From assembly GCF_001422645.1 (NCBI RefSeq), contig NZ_LMLR01000013.1, positions 106,464 to 170,463 on the forward strand: DNA of 64,000 nucleotides, read 5' to 3'. This DNA is from Arthrobacter sp. Leaf69. GTDB taxonomy: Bacteria > Actinomycetota > Actinomycetes > Actinomycetales > Micrococcaceae. The translations under genes and the position numbers were made by a program. Positions 8,248-16,379 of the stretch are shown here, piece after piece. The notes beneath the pieces are model-generated. The model saw only the letters and a program-made list of their open reading frames with translations. It ran no database searches and was not told the DNA's origin. Position 1 is the stretch's first letter, and each line of letters starts with the position of its first letter.

Positions 8248-9150
8248 TCAGGTTTTCGGACCGCGTTCCGCGACCCAGGCTGCGGCCTGGCCGAGGGACG
8301 GATGCTGCCAAGCGAAGCGGGCCTCGCTCAGCACGGCCGGTTCCATCCGCTGACTGGCGAGCAGCAGTTCGTCGGCCAGTTGGCCCATCACTAGGCGCAG
8401 CACCGGCGCGGGGACGCGGAGCACCGCCGGGCGGTGCAGTGCCCCGGCCAGATGCGCGATCAGCGAGTTCACGTCCGCGCTCTCCGGGGCGCAGACGTTC
8501 ACCGGCCCTGACAGCCGGCTGTTGAGCAGGAACGCGAAGGCGCCGCTTACGTCCGGCAGCGTGATCCACGGCCAGTACTGCCGGCCGTTGCCCAGCGGTC
8601 CGCCCACACCCAGGCGCAGCAACGGCATCAGCCGTCCCAATGCGCCCCCTGAACGGCTCAGCACGACGCCAGTGCGGGGCGTGACCACCCGGACGCCGGC
8701 GGGTGCCTCGTGCGCTGCCGCCTCCCAGTCGACGCAGATCCGGGCGAGTACGCCGCTGCCGGGAGGGGCATTTTCGCGGAGCACTGCGGGACCTGCGCTG
8801 CCGTAGTAGCCGGATGCGGACTGGCTGAGGAAAACCGCCGGCGGAGTGTCCAGCCGGCTCATGGCTGCCGTCAGGGTCCCGGTCGCCGCCAGCCGCGAGC
8901 TGCGGAGTTCGTTGATCCGTGCCCGGGTCCAGGGACGGTCGCCGATGCCGGCGCCGGAGAGATTGATGACGGCGTCCGCCCCTTTCAGCGCCGAATCGTC
9001 GATGCGGCCCTCGCCCGGATCCCATTGGAACTCGTCGGGCGAAGCGGGCGGCCGCCTGACCAGTGTGCCGACGTCGTGTCCGGCGCTGCGCAGGGAGCTG
9101 GATATGGCGGTTCCGATCAGCCCTGAGGCCCCGGCAACAATGATTCGCAT
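8248..9150 (-). CDS. TIGR01777-family epimerase-like NAD(P)-binding protein
   Basis: 300-residue extended short-chain dehydrogenase of the TIGR01777/SulA (YfcH-like) family. The Rossmann fingerprint GASGLIGTAI is at 7-16, followed by VINLSGAGIGDRPWT, SQSASGYYG and RTGVVLSRSGGALG. The ATG at 9150 places the glycine motif at the usual distance from the N-terminus; an ATG eight codons upstream (9174) is less likely. In related actinobacteria this gene sits among the lipB/sucB genes, as here, which hints at a link with lipoyl enzymes. Biochemical role unknown. Confidence 0.88.
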   Translation of the reverse strand: MRIIVAGASGLIGTAISSSLRSAGHDVGTLVRRPPASPDEFQWDPGEGRIDDSALKGADAVINLSGAGIGDRPWTRARINELRSSRLAATGTLTAAMSRLDTPPAVFLSQSASGYYGSAGPAVLRENAPPGSGVLARICVDWEAAAHEAPAGVRVVTPRTGVVLSRSGGALGRLMPLLRLGVGGPLGNGRQYWPWITLPDVSGAFAFLLNSRLSGPVNVCAPESADVNSLIAHLAGALHRPAVLRVPAPVLRLVMGQLADELLLASQRMEPAVLSEARFAWQHPSLGQAAAWVAERGPKT

Positions 9151-9212
9151 GATCCATCTCACCATGCCCGGCACGGCCGGGACACCTCCCGGGCGGGAGG
9201 GCCGGTCTTGAC

Positions 9213-9218
9213 TATGAT
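9213..9218 (+). promoter_or_regulatory. -10 hexamer, probable leaderless start of the tricorn gene
   Basis: TATGAT, five of six matches to the consensus TATAAT, ends exactly 6 nt before the ATG at 9225, and no Shine-Dalgarno sequence is present. Confidence 0.65.
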
Positions 9219-9224
9219 CGTACG

Positions 9225-12200
9225 ATGACCTCTTCGAGTTACCTCCGTTTCCCGCATCTGCACGGCGATCTGGTCACTTTCGTGGCCGAGGACGACGTCT
9301 GGATCGCGCCCCTCGGCGGGGGCCGCGCCTGGCGCGTGTCCGCGCTGCAGCTGCCGGCCCGCAACCCCCGCTTCACCCCGGACGGCAAACAGCTGGTGTG
9401 GACGGTGGTTCAAGGCACGGCACCGGAGGTTGTCACCGCGGACGTCGACGGCGGTGGCTACCGCCAGCTGAGCTACTTCGGCCACGCCACCACCAAGGTC
9501 AAGGGCTTTACCCCCGACGGCGATGTCCTGGTCACGAGCGCCTTCCGCCAGGCTGACAGCCGCCTCACGCACGCCTACAGCCTGCCCCTCGGGGGCGGCT
9601 GGGCCACGGAGCTGCCGCTGGGCCCGGTGGAATCCGTCGCGTTCGGACCCGTAATCGGCGACGAGCGGCCCGTTGTCCTGGCCAGCGTGCTTTCCCGCGA
9701 ACCCGCCTGGTGGAAGCGTTACCGGGGCGGCGCCGCCGGCAAGCTCTGGATCGACGGCGACGGAAACGGCGAGTTCGAACGCCTCGCCGCCGAGCTGGAC
9801 GGCAACCTGACCGACCCGATGTGGGTCGACGGACGGATCGCCTTCCTCTCCGACCACGAGGGCTACGGGAACCTCTATTCCGTGTTGCCCAACGGCTCTG
9901 ATCTGCGCCGCCACACGGACCACGAGGACTTCTACGTCCGCCATGCAGCCACCGACGGCAAGCGCATCGTCTTCGAATCGGCCGGCGAGCTGTGGATGCT
10001 GCCGGACCTCGGCTCGGACGCCGTCAAACTCGAGGTTTCCCTGGGGTCAGCCTCGCAGGCCCGCCGCGGGACACCGCTGAAGCCGTCACGGCACCTGGGC
10101 GATGTGGTCCCGGACCGCACCGGCGGCTCCAGTGCCGTGGAAGCCCACGGCACACTGCACTGGCTGCGGCACAAGGACGGCCCCTCGCGGGTCCTGGAAG
10201 CAACACCCGGCGTCCGGGCCCGCCTGCCCCGTCCCTTCGGCGAGGGCAGGATCGCCTACGTCGCAGATCACGACGGCGTCGAGGCACTGTACTTGAAGGA
10301 GATCGCCGGCAACCCGATTTTCGGACATGCAGGTTCCGGAAATGCAGGCTCTGGCCAGAAGTCCGCCGACCAGTCCACCGACCAGCCCGGCGACCAGTCC
10401 ACCGACCAGCCCGGCGCCCAGCAGGCCGCTCCGGCGCAGCAGAACTCCGCCCGGCCGCAGGAGGATTCCGACGCCGGCACGCCCCTGCCGAGCCCCGTCT
10501 CGGCAGCAGCCCTCACCCGGCCCGACGCCGTGACCGCTGTCCCGGTGCCCAGCGCCGCCGGACCGGACCACCACCCCGCGGACGATGCCGTCACCGGCGT
10601 CACAGCCGACACCTCTGGCACCGCAGCCACGGCCGGCCCGGCAGGCCCGGCAGAGGGCAATGCCGGAGCCCGGCAGGCCCAGTCCCGCCGGTCCACCAGG
10701 ATCGAATTCCCCAAGCCCACCCGGGCCAGCGCCATGGAGGCCAGCCCGGACGGCAACTGGCTCGCCGTCGGCACCGCGTTCGGCGACATCTACCTCGCCG
10801 ACACCCGCACCGGCACCCTGTCGCTCGTCAGCAGCATCGGCGAGGGCAGCATCGAGGGCTTCAGCTGGTCCCCGGACTCGGCCTGGCTGGGCTGGTCAGA
10901 GCCGGTCACCTCCTTCGGCTCCCGCAGCCGGCTGCGCATGACCAGGGCGGACGACGCCGGCACGGCAGCAGACGGGAAGCGGACCATCGTCGAGGTCACC
11001 GACGGACGCTTCCGCGACGAATCGCCGTCGTTTACCCCCGACGGCAAGTTCCTCGCGTTCCTCTCCAACCGCAGCTTCGATCCGGTCTACGACGGACACT
11101 CCTTCGACCTGTCCTTCCCGAGCCCGATCAAGCCCTACCTCGTGGCCCTCGCCGCGGACACCCCCTCGCCCTTCGGTCCGAGCATCGACCTGCCGGCCGC
11201 CCGGCAGGAAGACGCGCAGGTAGAGACAGCCGAGGCGCCGGCAGGATCGTCCGGTGCGGACCAGGTTCCCGCGGTCCGGGTCGACGCCGACGGCCTGGCG
11301 CACCGGGTCATCAGCGTTCCCGTGCCGCAAGGAAACTACTCCGCCCTCACCGCCACCGCCGGGGCCCTGCTCTGGCTCGACAGCGAACTCTCCGGCGTCA
11401 CCGGCGAGGGCCGCGCCAGCCTCGAGGACAAGAACGCGGCGCCGTGCCTCGTCCGCTTCGACCTGGCCCGGCGCAAGACCACCACCATCGTGGACACCCT
11501 GGACAGCTACCGTCTCTCCGGCGACGGCGAGAAGGTGGTCATCCTGCAGGACAAGCAGATCCGCGTCTCACCCGCCACCGCCAAAGCCGACGAGGAGTCC
11601 GGGCAGCTGGTCAAAGTGGACCTCGGCCGCATCCGCGTGCAGCTCGACCCGCTCAGCGTTTGGGGCCAGGCCTTCGATGAAGCCTGGCGGCTCCAGCGCG
11701 ACTTCTTCTGGACGGAAGACATGGCCGGGCAGGACTGGGATTCGGTGCACGCCCGGTACCGCCCGATCGTGGACCGCCTCGGCTCACACGACGACCTCGT
11801 GGACCTGCTCTGGGAGCTCCACGGCGAACTGGGCACCTCGCACGCCTATGTCCGTCCCGCCGCCGTCACCGAGAACGGCAGCAACGCCCAGGGCCGCCTC
11901 GGCGTCGATCTGGTCTTCACCGGCGAGGGCTGGGAGATCACCCGGATCCTTGCCGGGGAGTCCTCCGACCCGCTCGCCACGTCGCCGCTGACCCGGCCGG
12001 GCGCCGACGCGAAACCAGGCGACGTGCTGCTGGCGATCGACGGCGTCGAGCTCACCGAAGCGCGCACCCCCGCCATGCAGCTGGTCGGTGCCGCGGGACG
12101 CGCCGTCGAACTCACCCTGCGCAACGGCGCCGGCCACCGGGGGCAGGCTGGTCAACAGCGCCGTATCGCCGTCGTTCCGGTCAAGGACGAGGAGCGTCTG

Positions 12201-12896
12201 CGGTACCAGGAATGGGTGGCGGCGAACCGGCGGACCGTCCGGCAGGCCTCGAAGGGGACCTTCGGCTACTTGCACATTCCCGACATGATGGCCAACGGCT
12301 GGGCGCAGCTGCACCGCGACCTTGACACCGAAACGGCACTCGACGGGCTGATCGTCGACGTCCGCCGCAACCGGGGCGGGCACACCTCCCAACTCGTCGC
12401 GGAGCTCATCGGCCGTAAAGTCACCGGCTGGAGCATGCCGCGCGGGGAGCGGCCGCGCACGTACCCGCACCACGCACCGCGCGGTCCCGTCATCATCCTG
12501 ACCGACGAATTCGCCGGCTCCGACGGCGACATCATCACCCAGGTCTCCAAGCTGCGGGGGATCGGTCCCGTCATCGGCACCAGGACCTGGGGCGGTGTGG
12601 TCGGCATCGACAACCGTTTCGCCCTGGCCGACGGGACGGGCGTCACCCAGCCGCGCTACGCCACATGGTTCTCCGGCGGTGTGGGGTGGGGTGTCGAGAA
12701 CTTCGGCGTCGCTCCTGACATCGAAGTGACCTTCCCGCCGCACGCCTACGCCGCCGGCATGGACCCGCAACTGGAATACGGTATCGGTGCGCTCAAGGAA
12801 ATGATCCAGGAGCTGCCCACCGACCGGCCGCCGCTGCGCGAGGGCTACCGCGTGGTGCGGCCCGCCCCGCTGCCGGCCCGCCGGCCGGGCAGCTAG
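9225..12896 (+). CDS. Tricorn-type protease (S41 family, PDZ domain)
   Basis: 1223-residue cytoplasmic tricorn homologue that degrades peptides released by proteasomes or Clp-type proteases. Order: beta-propeller repeats (SYLRFPHLHGDLVTFVAEDDVW onward) at 1-365; a low-complexity Ala/Pro/Gln/Thr-rich linker at ~365-490; a second propeller at ~490-800; the C1 region with the conserved His873 (LGTSHAYVRP); a PDZ domain near 885-990; and the S41 core with the likely nucleophile Ser1099 (FAGSDGDI). The linker is unusual for the family and contains a perfect 24-bp tandem duplication. The leaderless start at 9225 is supported by the -10 spacing. A strong hairpin follows the stop. Confidence 0.92.
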   Translation: MTSSSYLRFPHLHGDLVTFVAEDDVWIAPLGGGRAWRVSALQLPARNPRFTPDGKQLVWTVVQGTAPEVVTADVDGGGYRQLSYFGHATTKVKGFTPDGDVLVTSAFRQADSRLTHAYSLPLGGGWATELPLGPVESVAFGPVIGDERPVVLASVLSREPAWWKRYRGGAAGKLWIDGDGNGEFERLAAELDGNLTDPMWVDGRIAFLSDHEGYGNLYSVLPNGSDLRRHTDHEDFYVRHAATDGKRIVFESAGELWMLPDLGSDAVKLEVSLGSASQARRGTPLKPSRHLGDVVPDRTGGSSAVEAHGTLHWLRHKDGPSRVLEATPGVRARLPRPFGEGRIAYVADHDGVEALYLKEIAGNPIFGHAGSGNAGSGQKSADQSTDQPGDQSTDQPGAQQAAPAQQNSARPQEDSDAGTPLPSPVSAAALTRPDAVTAVPVPSAAGPDHHPADDAVTGVTADTSGTAATAGPAGPAEGNAGARQAQSRRSTRIEFPKPTRASAMEASPDGNWLAVGTAFGDIYLADTRTGTLSLVSSIGEGSIEGFSWSPDSAWLGWSEPVTSFGSRSRLRMTRADDAGTAADGKRTIVEVTDGRFRDESPSFTPDGKFLAFLSNRSFDPVYDGHSFDLSFPSPIKPYLVALAADTPSPFGPSIDLPAARQEDAQVETAEAPAGSSGADQVPAVRVDADGLAHRVISVPVPQGNYSALTATAGALLWLDSELSGVTGEGRASLEDKNAAPCLVRFDLARRKTTTIVDTLDSYRLSGDGEKVVILQDKQIRVSPATAKADEESGQLVKVDLGRIRVQLDPLSVWGQAFDEAWRLQRDFFWTEDMAGQDWDSVHARYRPIVDRLGSHDDLVDLLWELHGELGTSHAYVRPAAVTENGSNAQGRLGVDLVFTGEGWEITRILAGESSDPLATSPLTRPGADAKPGDVLLAIDGVELTEARTPAMQLVGAAGRAVELTLRNGAGHRGQAGQQRRIAVVPVKDEERLRYQEWVAANRRTVRQASKGTFGYLHIPDMMANGWAQLHRDLDTETALDGLIVDVRRNRGGHTSQLVAELIGRKVTGWSMPRGERPRTYPHHAPRGPVIILTDEFAGSDGDIITQVSKLRGIGPVIGTRTWGGVVGIDNRFALADGTGVTQPRYATWFSGGVGWGVENFGVAPDIEVTFPPHAYAAGMDPQLEYGIGALKEMIQELPTDRPPLREGYRVVRPAPLPARRPGS
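10368..10415. repeat. 24-bp perfect tandem repeat inside the tricorn linker
   Basis: Units 10368-10391 and 10392-10415 are identical and in frame. They encode two copies of DQSTDQPG in the disordered linker between the propellers. Confidence 0.9.
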
Positions 12897-12923
12897 CCCG
12901 CGGCGTCTGCCGGGGCGCAACCA

Positions 12924-12980
12924 CCAACGGCGAAGGCCCCCGTTCCCTGCTGGCCAGGGAACGGGGGCCTTCGCCGTTGG
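12924..12980. terminator. Bidirectional terminator between tricorn and osmC
   Basis: A perfect 26-bp inverted repeat with a 5-nt loop lies between convergent genes. Neither side has a long T-run, but the stem length and position make it a transcription stop for both strands. Confidence 0.85.
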
Positions 12981-12991
12981 CGCGTCAAACG

Positions 12992-13420
12992 CTAGGAGGC
13001 CAGGGTGGCGTCCAGAGTGATCTTGATGCCGGTGAGGGCGGCGGAGACAGGGCAGCCCACCTTGGCTTCCTCGGCGATCCGCTGGAATTCATCCTCCGTG
13101 ATCCCCGGGATCCGCGCGCTGACCGTCAGGTGGCTGTCCGTGATGCCGGTGCCGGGCACGAACGTGACATCGGCCTTGGTGTTGACTTCCTCCGGCGTGT
13201 GGCCGGCCTGGGCGACGGCGAGGCTGAAGGCCATGGAGAAGCAGGCCGAATGCGCCGCGGCGATGAGCTCTTCTGGGCTGGTCTTGCCCTCGGAGGCCTC
13301 GGCGCGGGCCTTCCAGGTGACATCGAAGTTGCCCAGGCCCGAGCTGTCCAGCGTGGTGTTGCCGGCGCCCGTCATCAGGTCGCCGTTCCATACAGTGTGT
13401 GCGGTGCGTGTAGCTGCCAT
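12992..13420 (-). CDS. OsmC-family peroxidase
   Basis: 142-residue OsmC/Ohr-family protein that reduces organic hydroperoxides through two reactive cysteines. Both are visible: in AAAHSACFSMAFSL (first) and EEAKVGCPVSAAL (second). The HSACFSMA context and the GxGNTTLDSSG N-terminus fit the OsmC more than the Ohr branch. ATG 13420 is chosen because GAGGAG lies 5 nt upstream; a GTG two codons earlier (13426) would sit on that site. Convergent with the tricorn gene across a shared hairpin. Confidence 0.92.
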   Translation of the reverse strand: MAATRTAHTVWNGDLMTGAGNTTLDSSGLGNFDVTWKARAEASEGKTSPEELIAAAHSACFSMAFSLAVAQAGHTPEEVNTKADVTFVPGTGITDSHLTVSARIPGITEDEFQRIAEEAKVGCPVSAALTGIKITLDATLAS

Positions 13421-13570
13421 GTCCACTCCTCGTCATTGGTGAATCCGCGATCCGGCGGTGCGCCGGATCATGCCGTGTCCCATCCTAGGGATTCGATGCA
13501 GACTACGCACGGGGGTTCCGCTGTCAGTGGATTGTGACCCGCGTTCAGTGCCGCCAGGGCACTGCATCCG

Positions 13571-13576
13571 TACAGT
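13571..13576 (+). promoter_or_regulatory. -10 hexamer, probable leaderless start of the VOC gene
   Basis: TACAGT ends 6 nt before the ATG at 13583, with no ribosome-binding site between them. Confidence 0.55.
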
Positions 13577-13582
13577 GTCGGC

Positions 13583-14353
13583 ATGGACATCACTGAACCC
13601 GGCGCCGCGCCCGCAGCGCGCATCGCGACGATCATGGTCAACGCCGCGGACGCCGGGCGCCTGGCGGAATTTTGGGCGGCACTGCTGGGCACTCCGGTGT
13701 CGTCCCGCCTCGAGCAGTTCGTCTGGCTCCAGCCCGCCGGCCCGGGAGCGCCGCAGCTGGCCTTCCAGCAGGTGGAACGGCCTACGGAGGGCAGGCGCCG
13801 CCTGCACCTGGACATCCACGGTCCCGATCCCACGGCCCTGCGCGCTCTCGCGGAGTCGCTCGGTGCTGTCTTTGTGGAGGGCCACGATATCGGCGCTTTC
13901 CACTGGGACGTGATGCAGGATCCCGAGGGGAACGAATTCTGCATCGCCGTCGTATATTCCGGGGGACTACTGCCAGAGAGTGGCGATGGCAACGTTCAGC
14001 AGTGCCAGGCCGCCGACGCTGTGGGCGAGGCCCTTGCTGACCGGCTCGTCCTTCTTGTACTTGCGGCTGCCGATGAACGCGAGCACGGCCACAACGGCGG
14101 CGATCGCGAACTTGATGCCGAGCTTCATGTAGTTGGCGTCCATGTCAAGGGCCGGGATCAGGCCCATCATGACGATGCCGGTGATGAGCTGCAGGGCAGC
14201 GCCGTCGAACTGGCGGGGGTGGACGGTGGGCTTCTTCATCTGGACGATCCAGATGCCCACGATCATGGCGGCGCCGATGATGTGCAGGAAAACCATGATG
14301 TTATAGACGATGTTCATGGCATCAGTGTAGCCAGAGCCTTCTACGCACTGTAG
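13583..14353 (+). CDS. VOC-family (glyoxalase-like) protein with abnormal 3' extension
   Basis: The first ~128 residues are a normal single VOC domain: IATIMVNAADAGRLAEFWAALLG at 14-36, LHLDIHGPDP, and the closing HWDVMQDPEGNEFCIAV. The His and Glu of these strands are the usual metal-ligand positions. A normal protein would end near 13970. Instead the frame stays open for another ~128 codons through the whole of the opposite-strand gene 13967-14317; that tail is compositionally a shadow of the antisense gene (Asp/His/Gly-rich, no family). Either a 3' frameshift removed the true stop or a natural extended overlap exists. Function of the VOC domain unknown. Confidence 0.75.
   Translation: MDITEPGAAPAARIATIMVNAADAGRLAEFWAALLGTPVSSRLEQFVWLQPAGPGAPQLAFQQVERPTEGRRRLHLDIHGPDPTALRALAESLGAVFVEGHDIGAFHWDVMQDPEGNEFCIAVVYSGGLLPESGDGNVQQCQAADAVGEALADRLVLLVLAAADEREHGHNGGDRELDAELHVVGVHVKGRDQAHHDDAGDELQGSAVELAGVDGGLLHLDDPDAHDHGGADDVQENHDVIDDVHGISVARAFYAL
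13967..14317 (-). CDS. Small four-TM integral membrane protein
   Basis: 116 residues with four hydrophobic segments: VYNIMVFLHIIGAAMIVGIWI, ALQLITGIVMMGLI, KLGIKFAIAAVVAVLAFIG and HSVGGLALLNVAIATLW. A basic KYKKDE lies between helices 3 and 4. It looks like a conserved actinobacterial protein of unknown function. It is a real gene rather than a shadow: its ATG is preceded at 6 nt by TACACT, and the residue pattern is clearly membrane-like. It lies antisense to the extended tail of the VOC reading frame. Confidence 0.85.
   Translation of the reverse strand: MNIVYNIMVFLHIIGAAMIVGIWIVQMKKPTVHPRQFDGAALQLITGIVMMGLIPALDMDANYMKLGIKFAIAAVVAVLAFIGSRKYKKDEPVSKGLAHSVGGLALLNVAIATLWQ
14324..14329 (-). 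promoter_or_regulatory. -10 hexamer, probable leaderless start of the four-TM gene
   Basis: TACACT on the minus strand ends 6 nt before the ATG at 14317; no Shine-Dalgarno sequence. Confidence 0.55.
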
Positions 14354-14387
14354 TAGGACCCGCCGTCCCGGGACGGAACAGCAAAAA

Positions 14388-14447
14388 CGGCGACGGCGGC
14401 GCGGGCACTCCGGTGGTTTCCCACCGGAGCCCGCACCGCCGTCGCCG
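14388..14447 (-). terminator. Terminator of the sucB transcript
   Basis: Long, nearly perfect GC-rich hairpin (arms 14388-14416 and 14421-14447). On the minus strand the stem is followed by TTTTTGC, the classic U-run of an intrinsic terminator. Confidence 0.9.
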
Positions 14448-14465
14448 TCGGTGTGCTATTGGACC

Positions 14466-16253
14466 CTACAGTCCGAGGTCGGCTTCGAAGGCGCCTTCCT
14501 CAAGGCGTGCCTTCAGCGTCTGCAGGAAGCGTCCTGCGTCGGCGCCGTCCACCAGCCGGTGGTCGTACGTCAGGGAGAGGTACATCATGGAGCGGATGGC
14601 CAGCGAGTCATCGCCGTTCTCATCGGCGACTACAACGGCCCGCTTGACGATCGCGCCGGTACCGAGGATGGCAACCTGCGGCTGGTTGATGATCGGGGTG
14701 TCGAACAGGGCGCCCACGGAACCGATGTTGGTGATGCTGAAGGTTCCGCCGGAGAGCTCGTCCGGGCCGATCTTGCCGTCGCGGGTGCGGCCTGCGACGT
14801 CGGCGATCTTGCCGGCCAGGCCGGCGAGATTCAGGTTGCCGGCGTCGGCGATGACCGGAACCAGCAGGCCCTTGTCCGTGTCCACCGCAATCGCCAGGTG
14901 CTCGGCGTTGTGGTAGGTGATCTCCTGCTTGTCCTCGTCGTAGGAGGCGTTCACCTTCGGGTGCTGCTTCAGGGCCTCGGCAACAGCCTTGGCGATGAAG
15001 GGCAGGAAGGTCAGCTTGGAACCGTTCTGGGCCTGGAAGGAGTTCTTGGCCTTGGCGCGCAACTTGGCGACCTTGGTCATGTCCACCTCGTGAACCTGGG
15101 TCAGCTGGGTGGAGATGTCCAGCGACTCGCGCATGCGGCGGGCAATGACCTGGCGGATCCGCGGTGCCTTCTGGACAGTACCGCGCAGCGAGGACTGATC
15201 GGCGGACGGACGCGCCGCCGGAGTACCGGAAGCTGCCGGTGCAGCAGCGGCGGGAGCCGGGGCTGCCTTGGCTTCAGCTGCTGCCAGCACGTCCTGCTTG
15301 CGGATGCGGCCGCCGACTCCGGTGCCGCTGAGGGAGGAGATGTCCACACCCTGCTGGTTGGCGAGCTTGCGAACCAGCGGGGTCACGTAGCCGGACTCCG
15401 CCGCAGAAGCTGCCGGGGCTGCTTCCTTGGCCGGTGCTGCGGGAGCGGCGGGCGCTGCTTCCTTGGCCGGGGCGGCGGGGGCTTCCTTGGGAGCTTCCTG
15501 CTTCGGTGCTTCAGCCGGAGCGGCTTCCTGCTTGGGAGCCTCTTCCTTCGGAGCTGCCGCTTCTTTAGGGGCTGCTGCTTCTTTCGGAGCTTCCGAGGAA
15601 GGTGCCGCGGCGGGAGCGGCGGCGCCGGAACCGATCACGGCGAGGACGGAACCGACCTCGGCCGTTTCGTCCTCGGCGACGCGGATTTCCTGCAGGGTGC
15701 CGGCGACCGGGGACGGGATCTCGGTGTCGACCTTGTCGGTGGAGACCTCAAGCAGCGGCTCGTCGACCTCGACGGTGTCGCCAATGCTCTTGAGCCAGCG
15801 CGTGACGGTACCTTCGGTGACGCTCTCGCCCAAGGCGGGGAGCGTGACTTCGTGGCCTTCGCCTGCGGGGGCGGCAGCCTCGGCGGCCGGTGCCTCCGCT
15901 TCGGCGGGTGCTTCAGCTTCGGCGGGCGCCTCGGCGGCCGGTGCTTCGGCGGGTGCTTCCGCGGCGGCCGGTGCTTCCTCGGCCGGGGCGGCTTCGCCCG
16001 AGCCTGCGGAACCGGAGCCGTCGCCGATGCGCACGAGCGGTGCGCCAACTTCGGCGGTCTCGTCTTCGGCCACGAGGATTTCCTCGATCACGCCGGCGAT
16101 CGGAGAGGGGATCTCAGTGTCGACTTTGTCGGTGGAAACCTCGAGCAGCGGCTCGTCCACCTCTACCCGGTCACCTACTTGCTTGAGCCAGCGGGTGACG
16201 GTTCCTTCGGTGACACTCTCACCGAGGGCGGGCAAGTTAACGGATTCAGACAT
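14466..16253 (-). CDS. sucB: 2-oxoglutarate dehydrogenase E2 (dihydrolipoamide succinyltransferase)
   Basis: 595-residue E2 core subunit of a 2-oxo acid dehydrogenase complex. Two nearly identical lipoyl domains (lipoyl lysines 43 and 174, each in [12 protein letters not shown]) are joined by Ala/Pro/Glu-rich linkers. An E3-binding domain follows at about 287-322 ([18 protein letters not shown]), then the acyltransferase domain ending in [17 protein letters not shown] with the catalytic His near 567. In actinobacteria this protein serves as E2 for pyruvate and often 2-oxoglutarate dehydrogenase, so the acyl preference is uncertain. Its E3 gene lpdA lies directly upstream on the same strand, and lipB/lipA are ~13 kb downstream. 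A GGAGAA site precedes the ATG. Confidence 0.93.
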   Translation of the reverse strand: MSESVNLPALGESVTEGTVTRWLKQVGDRVEVDEPLLEVSTDKVDTEIPSPIAGVIEEILVAEDETAEVGAPLVRIGDGSGSAGSGEAAPAEEAPAAAEAPAEAPAAEAPAEAEAPAEAEAPAAEAAAPAGEGHEVTLPALGESVTEGTVTRWLKSIGDTVEVDEPLLEVSTDKVDTEIPSPVAGTLQEIRVAEDETAEVGSVLAVIGSGAAAPAAAPSSEAPKEAAAPKEAAAPKEEAPKQEAAPAEAPKQEAPKEAPAAPAKEAAPAAPAAPAKEAAPAASAAESGYVTPLVRKLANQQGVDISSLSGTGVGGRIRKQDVLAAAEAKAAPAPAAAAPAASGTPAARPSADQSSLRGTVQKAPRIRQVIARRMRESLDISTQLTQVHEVDMTKVAKLRAKAKNSFQAQNGSKLTFLPFIAKAVAEALKQHPKVNASYDEDKQEITYHNAEHLAIAVDTDKGLLVPVIADAGNLNLAGLAGKIADVAGRTRDGKIGPDELSGGTFSITNIGSVGALFDTPIINQPQVAILGTGAIVKRAVVVADENGDDSLAIRSMMYLSLTYDHRLVDGADAGRFLQTLKARLEEGAFEADLGL

Positions 16254-16313
16254 GTCGTCCCCGTTCTCCTTATTGATCTTTGGTGCGGATGATTGCTGCC
16301 TTGGTCGAGCTTA

Positions 16314-16342
16314 GTGCACCCGGCTTTTGGGGCCGGGTGCAC
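16314..16342. repeat. 11-bp hairpin between lpdA and sucB
   Basis: Arms 16314-16324 and 16332-16342 pair perfectly around a 7-nt loop. No U-run follows on the minus strand, so it may be an attenuating or mRNA-processing hairpin within an lpdA-sucB transcript rather than a full terminator. Confidence 0.6.
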
Positions 16343-16379
16343 TACGCCCTGTGGTCTTGCGGTGGTGCGGGCGGAACTG

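Noticed and set aside
9992..11680. Very long overlapping reading frame inside the tricorn gene; also 33926-35593, 42941-44713 and 61626-63776
   Set aside because: They are antisense or off-frame shadows typical of GC-rich genes: compositionally Arg/Pro/Gly/Ala-rich or His/Asp-rich with no family features and no start signals.
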